This document shows positions 36,561-45,027 of a stretch of 64,000 nucleotides of DNA, piece after piece. Origin of the DNA: Deltaproteobacteria bacterium. Lineage in GTDB: Bacteria > Lernaellota > Lernaellaia > JACKCT01. Made by a program: the position numbers and the translations under genes. The stretch is from assembly GCA_020845895.1 (NCBI GenBank), contig JADLEX010000143.1, forward strand, positions 1 through 64,000, given 5' to 3'. The notes under the pieces are model-generated. The model was not told where the DNA came from, made no database searches, and saw only the letters and a program-made list of their open reading frames with translations. The first letter of the stretch is position 1. Each line of letters begins with the position of its first letter.

Positions 36561-38092
36561 GACTTCACCTCTCGATAGGGGCACTGCCCGGCCGGCGCGC
36601 GGCCCAGCACGATGTCCTCTGCGTACGTGGAACAATCCGGCGCGCCGCATTGCGCGCAATCGCGACCCGGCAGGATCTTCGTCGTCCGGTCGATCTCGGC
36701 GAATTTGCGCATGGCAACCGCCATGTCGGGGTCGAGACGCAGCGCGGCGCGCGGCGCGACCGGCGATTCACGCCGCACGGCCTTCGCATCGTTCGATATG
36801 TCGCCGTTGGGGCGCCGTGATGCTCTGCGCGACGAGATCCATGGGTTCTCGGCGAGAAGCGGCGAGCCGCGGCAGCCGCCGTCGCACAGATAGAGTTCGA
36901 GCACGCGGCACGGATCGAGACGTCCGTCTTCCAGTCGATCCAGAATTTCGAGGACGTGCCGGGCGCCCCATGCGACGAAGACGCCGTCGCGGCCCCGGTC
37001 CGTCCCGGCTTCGCCGTCTTCGCCCGCATTCCCCGCTTTCGGCATCGCGGGACGGACTTTCCGGATCACCTCGTCGATGGCGACGCAAGCGATGAGCCCC
37101 GTGGGATCGGCGTTTTGCGCGGCGGCGCGCTGCGCCGGGCACATCACCGCGACGAGCGAACCCGCGCCCGCCTCGAACGCCGCGGCTTCGATCGGCGACC
37201 GGAATGGAGACAGGTTTGCGACGAGCGAGGGGAAGCGCGTCGCGACGAGATCGGCGATCGCCGAACACTGGGCGGAGATCACCGGCGCGTTTTCGGAAGC
37301 GGCCTCCCGCTCCGCATCGCGAAGCGTTTCAGTCCAGCCGTCGGTCCACATCGCGCGCGCGGCGAACGATGACGACACCGCGTCGTCGATTCCGCAATGC
37401 TCCGCGCAACGCCCGAACTGCGTGCGCAGTTCCGCCGGCAGCACGGCGATGCGGCCATCCGCGGCGACCGGCTCGCCGACCTCGACCTCGATCGCCTTCG
37501 GTCGGCACGCGCGAACGCACTCGGCGCAATCGACGCACAGGTGCGCGAGCACGCTCGGGCTACCGTCGCGAACGCGCATGGCGGTCGTCGGGCACGCGAT
37601 CACGCAGGCCATGCACGAGGTGCACCGCTCAGCACGCAGGCGCAGATGATGGCGGAAGTACCCTTCGGGCGACGTGGGTGAAACACGAATCGCAAAACGC
37701 AGCCGGGTCCCCTGCCCGATGCGCGTGTCGAGTTGGAATGTGTCGCTCATGCGGCGGATGTTCGGCAGCCCCAAGCCCGCGCCGAATCCGAGTTGACGCG
37801 CCTTTTCGGGCGCGGTGGACCACCCTTCCGTGAGCGCGCGGGAAACGTCGGGGATCCCGGGGCCTTCGTCCGAGATCTCGACCGTGATGCGGTCGGCGTC
37901 GATGGCCGCGTCCATCCGACCGCATCGGGCATGGATGATGACGTTCATCTCGGCCTCGTACGTCGCGATCACGGCCCGACGTACGGCGGAGGGATCGGCG
38001 CCCGAACGTTGCAGCAGAGCCTTGAGCCGTCGCGACGCCTCGCCGCCGTGCTCGAAGTCTCCGCCACCGATCGGGACCGACAGGGCGTTCAC
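36557..38092 (-). CDS. Anti-sigma-type ATPase fused to Fe-S and degenerate H-cluster-like domains
   Basis: This 511-residue fusion starts with an RsbW/SpoIIAB-like ATPase domain (1-140; Asn50 in YEAEMNVIIHA, G1 SDEGPGIPD, G2 GFGAGLGLPNI). Two [4Fe-4S] motifs follow (Cys157/160/163/167 and Cys186/189/192/196). Next comes a region laid out like an H-cluster domain but diverged: Cys276 in ISAQCSAIAD, Cys318 in VMCPAQ and Cys403/407 in LYLCDGGCRGSP. A last Fe-S motif has Cys479/482/487/504 (CAQCGAPDC). Four cysteines that could hold a cluster remain, but L1-L3 consensus residues do not. Start is GTG, overlapping the previous stop as GTGA. It is probably a redox-responsive regulator that binds a sigma or anti-anti-sigma partner. 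Confidence 0.8.
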   Translation of the reverse strand: MNALSVPIGGGDFEHGGEASRRLKALLQRSGADPSAVRRAVIATYEAEMNVIIHARCGRMDAAIDADRITVEISDEGPGIPDVSRALTEGWSTAPEKARQLGFGAGLGLPNIRRMSDTFQLDTRIGQGTRLRFAIRVSPTSPEGYFRHHLRLRAERCTSCMACVIACPTTAMRVRDGSPSVLAHLCVDCAECVRACRPKAIEVEVGEPVAADGRIAVLPAELRTQFGRCAEHCGIDDAVSSSFAARAMWTDGWTETLRDAEREAASENAPVISAQCSAIADLVATRFPSLVANLSPFRSPIEAAAFEAGAGSLVAVMCPAQRAAAQNADPTGLIACVAIDEVIRKVRPAMPKAGNAGEDGEAGTDRGRDGVFVAWGARHVLEILDRLEDGRLDPCRVLELYLCDGGCRGSPLLAENPWISSRRASRRPNGDISNDAKAVRRESPVAPRAALRLDPDMAVAMRKFAEIDRTTKILPGRDCAQCGAPDCSTYAEDIVLGRAPAGQCPYREVKS

Positions 38093-38457
38093 GCCGCTTC
38101 TCCTCCGAGGACGGTTTCCACGAGTGGAGTCAGCCGTTTCGCGGCATCGGCGGGCGCCAGAGAAGACCGCGCAACAATCATCCCCGCAGCCCGAGCCGCG
38201 TCGATCAATCGGCTGTCGGTTACGAGCGTTCCGAGAACGCATAGCGCGGGCGAGTCGAGCAGTTCGGCGAGACGAACCAGATGCGGGCCGGAGAGCCGCG
38301 TGACGATCAATGCCCTCGGCGACGCCCATTGGAGCAGCTCGCTCATGCGGTCACCCACATAGACGATGTCGATGGGCAGATCGGCTTTTTCGGGACCGTC
38401 CTCGATGACCAATACGGCGTCGAGTACACGCAGGATTTCGCCCAGGGTCGTCGGCAT
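38089..38457 (-). CDS. DRTGG-like protein, first gene of the hydrogenase island
   Basis: A 122-residue protein (MPTTLGEILRVLDAVLVIED) with a core VYVGDRMSELLQWASPRALI and HLVRLAELLDSPALCVLG. It resembles the second DRTGG-type protein of this cluster in size and secondary-structure pattern, although the signature is weaker. The start at 38457 has an excellent GGAGGTGAG site. A longer start at 38481 would fall upstream of the transcription start predicted from the sigma-54 promoter. Its stop overlaps the next gene's GTG. Confidence 0.75.
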   Translation of the reverse strand: MPTTLGEILRVLDAVLVIEDGPEKADLPIDIVYVGDRMSELLQWASPRALIVTRLSGPHLVRLAELLDSPALCVLGTLVTDSRLIDAARAAGMIVARSSLAPADAAKRLTPLVETVLGGEAA

Positions 38458-38482
38458 GGCGCTCACCTCCGGTTCGGACATG

Positions 38483-38497
38483 AGCAAACCCCGTGCC
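38483..38497 (-). promoter_or_regulatory. Sigma-54 (-24/-12) promoter of the hydrogenase island
   Basis: On the minus strand the sequence is GGCACG-GGGT-TTGCT. This matches the sigma-54 consensus TGGCACG-N4-TTGC(A/T), with exactly ten bases between the invariant GG and GC; only the first T is changed (to G). The expected start of transcription is near 38472, two or three bases before the GGAGG of the first gene, giving a leader of about 15 bases. A sigma-54 promoter needs an AAA+ activator, and none is encoded in this window. Confidence 0.72.
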
Positions 38498-38774
38498 CTC
38501 GCGACCGATCGAGCGTACCGAAAATTTTCCCGATGAATTACGGGGTTATGCACGCGGTCGTCGATCAGAGCCGGAACGCCGCGAGAAGGTGCGTGCACAA
38601 GTCTCCCGTGGGTGAACGGCGCACGAAGCTTCCGGAGATCGGTGTGTTCTTGTCCTGTTTTCGCGGGCTTTGTTCGGGGTTGGCGATGCATCTCACGGCG
38701 ACGGCGCTTGATCCACGGGCGGGCTTGTGTTAGCGGAGTTGCGATTTGATTTTTTCCTTGCCGATGGAGTGCTG
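38498..38774. other. Divergent intergenic region, hydrogenase island / resB
   Basis: This spacer holds the sequence upstream of the sigma-54 promoter, where activator sites would be expected. Visible elements are a 10-base palindrome GAAAATTTTC (38520-38529) and an inverted repeat CCCG-N8-CGGG (38528-38543), both within about 50 bases of the -24 box. I could not define a promoter for resB on the other strand. The local reading frames look like shadows. Confidence 0.4.
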
Positions 38775-40112
38775 TTGAATTCCCTGAAGTCCGATTCGGA
38801 AGCTCGCGGAGGCTGGCTCGGCTTTCTCTCCGGCAACCAACTCGCGATCTACACGCTGATCGCCATCGGCGTCCTCGCGCTCGTCGGAACGATCCTGCCC
38901 CAGCGCGGTCCCGGGCTTTCCGAAGAGCAGTTTCAGGCGCTCGCGAATGCGCCTGGAGTGAAGGGGCTGGCACACCAGATCGGTTTCTATGACATCTTTC
39001 ACAGCGTGTGGTTTTACGCGCTCATCATGATCCTGTGCGTCAATCTCGTGTTGTGTACGACGTTCAACTTCAAGCGCGTGTACCGCACCAGCGGCGCCAA
39101 GCACGCCGTCGTGGGTCCGGGGCTCTTCGATCAACTCGACGAACTGCGCCGCTTCAAGTCGCGTAGCGTCAAGGCAGAGTCCGTCGAGGCCGCCGTTCGG
39201 CCGCAGATCAAGACCGACAACAACGGCCAGTGGTTCTACCGAGAATCGGGGACATCGCACCGCTACGGCGCAATCGTCACGCACATCTCCATCATTCTGA
39301 TGGCCGTCGGCGCGGTCTATGGCAGTCTCGTCGGCATCGACGGTTCGATGCTCGTCGCGGAGAAGGATACGAACAACACGATCGAATTGCGTCGTGGGGG
39401 CGAGATCAAGCTGCCGTTTACGGTTCGCTGCAACGACTTCGAGGTCGAATACTACGAGGGCGGCCGTCAACCCAAGACATTCCGATCGGAATTGACGTTT
39501 ATCCCCGCCGCCGGCGCGCCGGTCGACACGAAGATCGAGGTCAACCAACCCGCCGCGTTTGGGGGATATCGGTTTTTCCAATCGTCCTACGGCCAGACCC
39601 CGCCCAAGGTGCAGCTCGTCGCGACTCGACGCTCTGACGGGACGAAGCTCCCGTTGCGGCCCGCATCGCTGCGCCAGTGGGTCGATGTCGAGAACCACAT
39701 TCACGTCGCGATCAAGGACGTCGATCCGAACAAGTTCAACGCGGGATTGGCCGCCCTGGTCGTCGAGGAAGACCACAAGACGCCGCCGAAGGAGTTCTGG
39801 ATCTTCCGCGAAAACCCGACGTTCGACGATTCGCGTGCGGGCGATTACACGTATTCGCTCACGGCTTATGAGTCGGGCGGGTGGTATACGGGCCTTATGG
39901 TCACGCGTAATCCCGGTCTCGCCGTTTTCTGGCTCGGGTGCGCACTCGGCGGCGTGGGGCTTTTCCTCGCGTTTTTCGTGCCCCACAAGCGTCTTGTGGT
40001 GCACGTGCTCAATGATCAGATCACGGTCGGCTACAGCGATTCCCGCGCGGGCGACGTTCCCAAGCGCGAAGCCGATCGATGGGTCGAAGAACTCAAGGGT
40101 CGTACATCCTGA
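38775..40112 (+). CDS. resB: Cytochrome c biogenesis protein ResB
   Basis: A 445-residue membrane protein of system II (Ccs) cytochrome c maturation; with CcsA/ResC it moves heme across the membrane and attaches it to apocytochrome c. Hydrophobic segments near residues 20-42, 80-100 and 175-195 and a final one near 390-412 flank a large periplasmic domain, as in ResB. Motifs include VGTILPQRGPG, FYDIFHSVWFYALIMILCVN and FFQSSYGQTPP. The start is uncertain: TTG at 38775 has GGAG five bases upstream, while GTG at 38727 has no clear site. Confidence 0.9.
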   Translation: MNSLKSDSEARGGWLGFLSGNQLAIYTLIAIGVLALVGTILPQRGPGLSEEQFQALANAPGVKGLAHQIGFYDIFHSVWFYALIMILCVNLVLCTTFNFKRVYRTSGAKHAVVGPGLFDQLDELRRFKSRSVKAESVEAAVRPQIKTDNNGQWFYRESGTSHRYGAIVTHISIILMAVGAVYGSLVGIDGSMLVAEKDTNNTIELRRGGEIKLPFTVRCNDFEVEYYEGGRQPKTFRSELTFIPAAGAPVDTKIEVNQPAAFGGYRFFQSSYGQTPPKVQLVATRRSDGTKLPLRPASLRQWVDVENHIHVAIKDVDPNKFNAGLAALVVEEDHKTPPKEFWIFRENPTFDDSRAGDYTYSLTAYESGGWYTGLMVTRNPGLAVFWLGCALGGVGLFLAFFVPHKRLVVHVLNDQITVGYSDSRAGDVPKREADRWVEELKGRTS

Positions 40113-40134
40113 CGTGTCGCGAAGGAGATCTGCC

Positions 40135-40830
40135 ATGAAGTCCTGGAAAATCGTCCTGATGACCATCGCGGTCTGCGCACTGATCCTGTCGGTCGGCTGC
40201 AAGAGCGCATCCGAGACGCCGAAACCCGCGGACGACCCGCACGCCGGGCACGACCACGGCGACGGCAAGTCGGACCCGGATGGGAAAATGCCGGCGATGC
40301 CGCCGGAACATCCGCCGATGGACAAATCCATGGGCGGAGCCATGGGCGGCGCGATGGGCAAGCCCATGATGCCCGAGGGCGGCCACCAGATCGTGGTTCC
40401 CGACGACGTGAAGGCGAAGTTCAAGTCGGTCAAACTGAATTTCGGAAAAAAGGGCGAGCAACCGACCGCCGTCGAGGCCAAGGTCGGCGAGGAAACCAAG
40501 CTCGGCGATTCGGGTCTGACCGTGTTCGTCGAAGCGTTCCTGCCCGCGTTCTACATGGACTCCACGCGCATTTCGTCCATCTCGACCGAACTGACGAATC
40601 CGGCCGTTCGGGTCGCCATCAAGGAAAAAGGACAAGAGATCCACAAAGGCTGGCTGTTTGCGAAGATGCCGACCGTTCACCCCTTCGAGCACGCGACGTA
40701 CACCTTGACCCTCGTCGAGGGCGTGGCCGATCCCAACGCTCCCAAATCCGCCGCGCCGCCGGCGCCCGAAGCGCCCGCTCCGGCAGCGCCGACCGCACCG
40801 CCGACCGCACCGCCCGCCACGAACGGCTGA
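40135..40830 (+). CDS. DUF2155-like lipoprotein in the cytochrome c biogenesis operon
   Basis: A 231-residue lipoprotein (lipobox LSVGC at the end of an 18-residue hydrophobic leader). A His/Asp and Met-rich linker (DDPHAGHDHGDG, PPMDKSMGGAMGGAMGKPMM) precedes a beta-rich domain whose end, EIHKGWLFAKMPTVHPFEHA, resembles DUF2155 proteins. A Pro/Ala tail closes the chain. It lies 22 bases after resB with a GAAGGAG site and 12 bases before ccsA, so it is likely to work with them. The His/Met-rich segment might bind copper or heme, but this is speculation. Confidence 0.75.
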   Translation: MKSWKIVLMTIAVCALILSVGCKSASETPKPADDPHAGHDHGDGKSDPDGKMPAMPPEHPPMDKSMGGAMGGAMGKPMMPEGGHQIVVPDDVKAKFKSVKLNFGKKGEQPTAVEAKVGEETKLGDSGLTVFVEAFLPAFYMDSTRISSISTELTNPAVRVAIKEKGQEIHKGWLFAKMPTVHPFEHATYTLTLVEGVADPNAPKSAAPPAPEAPAPAAPTAPPTAPPATNG

Positions 40831-40842
40831 GGAAACATCGAG

Positions 40843-42171
40843 ATGGGGAACTTCATCCGTTCCATGATGGACGCGCTGGCGTCCGGGTCCGCCGAAGGCG
40901 TTTCGATCGGGTTTTTCGATCTGTCGTTCCTGATCTTCGTGATCTCGACGATCGGCTACCTGCTCTATTTGATGAAACGCACCAACGGCCCGTGGATCGT
41001 CGGCTTCGGAGCGCTCGCCGTCGGATGCGTCACCATGACGGTCGCGTTGATCGTGCGCTGGATCGCCGCGGGCATCGATCATCCGCCCTGGACCAATCTG
41101 TATGAGTCGCTCGTCTTCTTCTCCTGGGGCATGGTCGTCTCGTACGGCGTGATGGAGATGAAGTATCGCGTCAAGATCGTCGGCGCGTTCGTCGTGCCGC
41201 TGGTCATGATCGCAATGGGCATGGCGTCGCTGTCCGGCAACAAGGAAATCACGCCGCTCATGCCCGCGCTGAAAAGCGTGTGGCTTCACTTCCACGTCTT
41301 CGGCGCGGCCATTTCGTATTCGCTGTTCATCGTCGCGTTCGCGTTCGCGGTGCTCTACCTCTACCGCGACAATCTGGCCCTGCCCTTCTTTCACGCCGCG
41401 TCGTCGGTGGCGAACATTCTCGCCCTCGTCGCCGTGACCAAGGGACAGGTCTTCATGATGCGCTACCCGCTCACGAAGTCCGTCTTCATGAACGGCAAGT
41501 GGTATAAGGACATGGTGCCCGGATCGGACCCGCCGATTTGGATCGACATGGAACTCCCCGGGCTCGGCGCATTCGCGTTTGTCGTGTTTGTGCTCTTCGC
41601 GGTGTCCGCCGCGATCGCGTTCGCCAAGCGCGACGACGCGACCGATAAGGGCAAGCGTTTCGTCTTCGCGGCCCACCTGTTTCCGACGATCCTGCTGACG
41701 ATCGTCGTCGGTCAGATCCTGTATCAGTCGGGACGCTTTCCCGACTTCACGATCAGCAACAACGTTTACTCCTTCGCACTGGTCGCCACGACATGGTTTT
41801 TCTCGCTGACCGTGCTGATTCTGCACTCCGCGAAATCGGCCATCGTCGAGCACCTGCCGAAGCCCAAGGACCTCGACAACATCGCGTACAAGGCGATCAT
41901 CGTCGCCTTTCCGTTGCTTTCCTTCGTCATCATCTCGGGCGCGATCTGGGCGAATAACGCCTGGGGACGTTACTGGGGCTGGGACCCCAAGGAGACGGCG
42001 TCGCTCGTGACGTGGGTCGTGTACCTGCTCTATCTGCACACGCGCGTCACCAAAGGCTGGGTTGGACGCAAGACGGCCTACATCGCCATCATCGGATTCG
42101 CGAGCGTGGTCTTCACCTACCTCGGCGTGAATCTTGTTCTGTCCGGCCTGCATTCCTACGCGACCGGCTGA
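40843..42171 (+). CDS. ccsA: Cytochrome c biogenesis protein CcsA/ResC
   Basis: A 442-residue polytopic protein with the WWD heme-handling motif (WANNAWGRYWGWDPKETASL) near residue 375. External His candidates are in the WLHFHVFGAAISYSLF segment and others. It is longer than the usual 280-330 residues: an insertion of roughly 100 residues, including a soluble loop (YPLTKSVFMNGKWYKDMVPG) and two extra hydrophobic segments, lies before the WWD region. With ResB it forms the heme exporter and lyase of system II. The upstream GAGGAAAC ribosome site is adequate. Confidence 0.93.
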   Translation: MGNFIRSMMDALASGSAEGVSIGFFDLSFLIFVISTIGYLLYLMKRTNGPWIVGFGALAVGCVTMTVALIVRWIAAGIDHPPWTNLYESLVFFSWGMVVSYGVMEMKYRVKIVGAFVVPLVMIAMGMASLSGNKEITPLMPALKSVWLHFHVFGAAISYSLFIVAFAFAVLYLYRDNLALPFFHAASSVANILALVAVTKGQVFMMRYPLTKSVFMNGKWYKDMVPGSDPPIWIDMELPGLGAFAFVVFVLFAVSAAIAFAKRDDATDKGKRFVFAAHLFPTILLTIVVGQILYQSGRFPDFTISNNVYSFALVATTWFFSLTVLILHSAKSAIVEHLPKPKDLDNIAYKAIIVAFPLLSFVIISGAIWANNAWGRYWGWDPKETASLVTWVVYLLYLHTRVTKGWVGRKTAYIAIIGFASVVFTYLGVNLVLSGLHSYATG

Positions 42172-42189
42172 CAAACCCGCATCACACCA

Positions 42190-42219
42190 AATCGGGGACG
42201 GCCGCGGCCGTCCCCGATT
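42190..42219. terminator. Bidirectional hairpin between ccsA and the TonB receptor gene
   Basis: A perfect 30-base palindrome (arms AATCGGGGACGGCCG and its complement) lies between two convergent genes, 18 bases after ccsA and 21 bases before the receptor stop. It lacks a U-tract on both sides, but position and stability suit a shared terminator. Confidence 0.65.
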
Positions 42220-42240
42220 CGTTTGCGCTCTCCGTTTCGA

Positions 42241-44385
42241 TCAGAACTTGATCGCCACCTGCGTCTTGAAGTTGCGACCCGCTTCGAGCGGCCCCGAACC
42301 GTGGAACTTGTACTTGCGGTCGAACGCGTTCTCGACCGACGTCACGGTCTCGATCCAGTCGTTGACCGTGAGTCCGAGGCGGAAATGCCAGACCAGAAAG
42401 GCCGGCGTGCCGTCCTCGCCGATGCGCACGTCGTCCTTGTCGGCCTGCGAGAGGCGGTCCTGCTTCGACGCGGCCTCCATCGCCGTCTCGAACCACAGCG
42501 GGTCCGCGCCGAGCTTGAGCCAACCCGTGCCCAGCAGCGGCGGAATGCGGCGTAGCGGCTCCTCGTCGGTCTCGTTCTGACCGAATGTGTAGTGCGCCGT
42601 GCCGCCCAGCGCGATCAGGTCCTCGAGCACCACCAGTCGGCTCGATGCCTCCCATCCGTAGATGAACGCCTCGCCCACGTTCTCATTGTGGTTCACCACA
42701 TCGCCGTTGATCTCGGTCGCGCCGTTGTAGTCCGTCGGCTTGCGCACGATCAGGTCGGTGATCTGCGAGTAGTAGCCGAACAGTGAAAAGAACGCGCGCT
42801 TGGCCGCGAGTCGATATCCGGCCTCGTACTGGATCATCTTCTCGGGTTCGATGTCGGAGTTGGGGATGTCATAGCGCCCGTCTTCGCTGCCCAGCTTCGA
42901 CAGATCATCGATGCCCGGCGCGCGAAAACCCCGCGACGCGCCGAGGATGAAGTTGTGCGTATCCGCCGCCGTGAACATCGTGTGCGCGGCCCAGGTCACG
43001 TCGGTGATCGGTTCGTCCACCGTCACGTCGCCGAGCACCGGGTCCTCGAGATCGAAATCCGGTTGCATATAGCTGTAACGCACCCCCGGCACGAGCCGCC
43101 ACCACGTCACGGGCGTGAATCGCGCCTCGAGGTACGCGGCTGACGTGGTGTACGTCGCGCCGTCAGGCAGTTGCGGGTCCTGCTCGGTCGTATCCCCGGT
43201 GACGAGGTCTTCAATCTCGCGCTCGCTGGAGACGTCGTCGCGATAGTATTCGCTTCCGAAGATGAATCGCGCCCATTTTCCCGTGGGCATTTCGATCTGC
43301 ACGCCCGCGCCGACGGTATCGACGTGGTCGAGGTCCTTCGTCTCGAATGCGGGGTCCGCCGCATCGATTTTGCGGCGACCCTCAGTCTGCCGCTGGAACG
43401 AGCCCCAGAATTCGACGTGGTCCAGGTAGTCCGACAGATCGTTAAAGATGAGCTTGCTGTATCCGAGTCGTCGCTCCTGCGGGTCGTACTCGTTCTTGGG
43501 ATTGCCGGGATCGTAGTTCGGAACTTGATTCATGTTCAGAAGCTGACCCGAGAACAGCCAGTCCACCTTGGGACCGATGTGAAAATCGAGGTTCGCCGCC
43601 ACGTCGTCCTCGACATAACCGAATGGCGCTTGCAGGTGTTCGTCCTCGCCGCCGGGATCGATGTCGCCGAACGAGCGGGAGTTCGCCGACGCTGCGATTC
43701 CCATCACCTTGCCCGCGTTCATCGATGTGGACGCGTGCGAGAGCCGCTCGCTGTCGGCGGTCGAGAATCGGCCCATGATCCGGCCGTCGAGCCCGAATTT
43801 TTTCTCAAACTGGTCGCGTCGCACGGTGATGACGTTGATCGCGCCGCCCAGAGCATCGGACCCGTAAAGCACGGAACTCGGTCCGCGCACGACCTCGATC
43901 CGGTCCACGAACAGAGGATCGATCGTGTTGAGGTACTGGTTCGGGCCGCTGCGATACGTGGAATTGTTGAGCCGGATTCCGTCGACCAGGTAGAGCACCT
44001 GATTACCCATCAGGCCGCGGATGAACGGAGCGCCGCCGCCGAGGTTCGTGCGCTGCACCATCACGCCTTCCTCGAAACGCAGCGCCTCGGGGACCGTGCG
44101 GCTCATGCGATCGTAGATTTCCTCGCCGGTCACGACCGAGACGGCGCGCGGCGCGAGCGCGAACTCCTCGCCGCTGCGCGATGGCGTCACGAGCACCTCG
44201 GCGAGTTCGGTCGCGGGTGAATAGTCCATCGCCGGCGCGCCGTCGGGATCGGGCATTGCCGGCGGCGGCGACGCGGGCGAGAGCGTGGTCGCCGGGGGAT
44301 CGGCCTCATCCTCCGCGAATGCGCCGAACGGAACGACAGTCAGGAACACCGCGAGGGCCCAACCAAGAAGTCGAATCCTATTCAC
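42241..44385 (-). CDS. TonB-dependent outer-membrane receptor
   Basis: A 714-residue outer-membrane protein: a signal peptide ending VVPFGAFA, then a Pro-rich stretch, a TonB-box-like segment ATELAEVLVTPSRS, a plug domain (VPEALRFEEGVMVQRTNLGG, APFIRGLMGNQVLYLVDGIR, VEVVRGPSSVLYGSDALGGA-like block) and a beta-barrel ending in a terminal Phe (NFKTQVAIKF). It imports an iron chelate, cobalamin or similar ligand with TonB-ExbBD energy. The substrate is not evident and no riboswitch was seen upstream. Start: GTG with GGAG seven bases upstream. No transporter genes adjoin it. Confidence 0.93.
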   Translation of the reverse strand: MNRIRLLGWALAVFLTVVPFGAFAEDEADPPATTLSPASPPPAMPDPDGAPAMDYSPATELAEVLVTPSRSGEEFALAPRAVSVVTGEEIYDRMSRTVPEALRFEEGVMVQRTNLGGGAPFIRGLMGNQVLYLVDGIRLNNSTYRSGPNQYLNTIDPLFVDRIEVVRGPSSVLYGSDALGGAINVITVRRDQFEKKFGLDGRIMGRFSTADSERLSHASTSMNAGKVMGIAASANSRSFGDIDPGGEDEHLQAPFGYVEDDVAANLDFHIGPKVDWLFSGQLLNMNQVPNYDPGNPKNEYDPQERRLGYSKLIFNDLSDYLDHVEFWGSFQRQTEGRRKIDAADPAFETKDLDHVDTVGAGVQIEMPTGKWARFIFGSEYYRDDVSSEREIEDLVTGDTTEQDPQLPDGATYTTSAAYLEARFTPVTWWRLVPGVRYSYMQPDFDLEDPVLGDVTVDEPITDVTWAAHTMFTAADTHNFILGASRGFRAPGIDDLSKLGSEDGRYDIPNSDIEPEKMIQYEAGYRLAAKRAFFSLFGYYSQITDLIVRKPTDYNGATEINGDVVNHNENVGEAFIYGWEASSRLVVLEDLIALGGTAHYTFGQNETDEEPLRRIPPLLGTGWLKLGADPLWFETAMEAASKQDRLSQADKDDVRIGEDGTPAFLVWHFRLGLTVNDWIETVTSVENAFDRKYKFHGSGPLEAGRNFKTQVAIKF

Positions 44386-44527
44386 GAAACACTCCGGGTA
44401 GCGGGTTGGTTTTGCACGGGCGAACTCGATCCTATCGAAGCCCAAACGGCTACGCAAGCGAGCCCCCCATGCCTTTGCGCGAGCGCGCGATGGCGGTCAC
44501 TTTTTTCGCCGATGCCATCACGAACGG

Positions 44528-44555
44528 TTGACCGTCCCCGTCCGCGCGCTACGAT
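44528..44555 (+). promoter_or_regulatory. Sigma-70-type promoter for the DUF5684-like gene
   Basis: TTGACC (one mismatch) and TACGAT are separated by 16 bases, about 55 bases upstream of the ATG at 44613. The gene is short and monocistronic, with a strong terminator behind it, so this promoter probably serves it alone. Confidence 0.5.
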
Positions 44556-44612
44556 AAGCCGTTCCGAAATGGGCTGTTTGTTCGTCTCACCCGTGACCCG
44601 TGGGAGGTTTGC

Positions 44613-44954
44613 ATGGAAATCGTTGCCCTTTTGATCCAGCTCGCGATCCTGGCCTTTTTCGTCGTCGTCGGTTGGAAGATCTTCGTCAAGGCCGGCGAGC
44701 CCGGCTGGGCGGCGATCGTGCCGATCTACAACATCATCGTGTTCCTCAAGATCATCGGCAAGCCGGTGTGGTGGATCGTCCTGTTCCTCATCCCGATCGT
44801 CAATTTCGTCATCGCCATCATCGCGTCGATCGAGCTCGCCAAGTGCTTCGGCAAGAGCACGGGCTTCGGCGTCGGACTCGCGTTCCTCGGCTTCATCTTC
44901 GCGCCGATTCTGGCGTTCGGCGACGCGACCTATCAGGGCCCCGCGTCGGCATAA
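44613..44954 (+). CDS. Small DUF5684-like membrane protein
   Basis: The 113-residue protein has about three hydrophobic segments and the family-like stretches FVKAGEPGWAAIVPIYNIIV and FLIPIVNFVIAIIASIELAK, common in small bacterial membrane proteins labelled DUF5684 or signal-peptidase-adjacent. A GTGGGAGG site precedes the ATG. It stands between a divergently transcribed receptor gene and its own terminator. Function unknown. Confidence 0.85.
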   Translation: MEIVALLIQLAILAFFVVVGWKIFVKAGEPGWAAIVPIYNIIVFLKIIGKPVWWIVLFLIPIVNFVIAIIASIELAKCFGKSTGFGVGLAFLGFIFAPILAFGDATYQGPASA

Positions 44955-44976
44955 CCGCTATTCATCCAAACGATCG

Positions 44977-45013
44977 CGAGGCGCCGGCATTCCCGGCGCC
45001 TCGTTTCGTTTTC
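44977..45013 (+). terminator. Strong intrinsic terminator
   Basis: An 11-bp perfect stem CGAGGCGCCGG/CCGGCGCCTCG with a 5-base loop is followed by TTTCGTTTTCG, 22 bases after the stop of the small membrane protein. It may also serve the convergent peptidase gene. Confidence 0.85.
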
Positions 45014-45027
45014 GCCGGCGTAAACCG

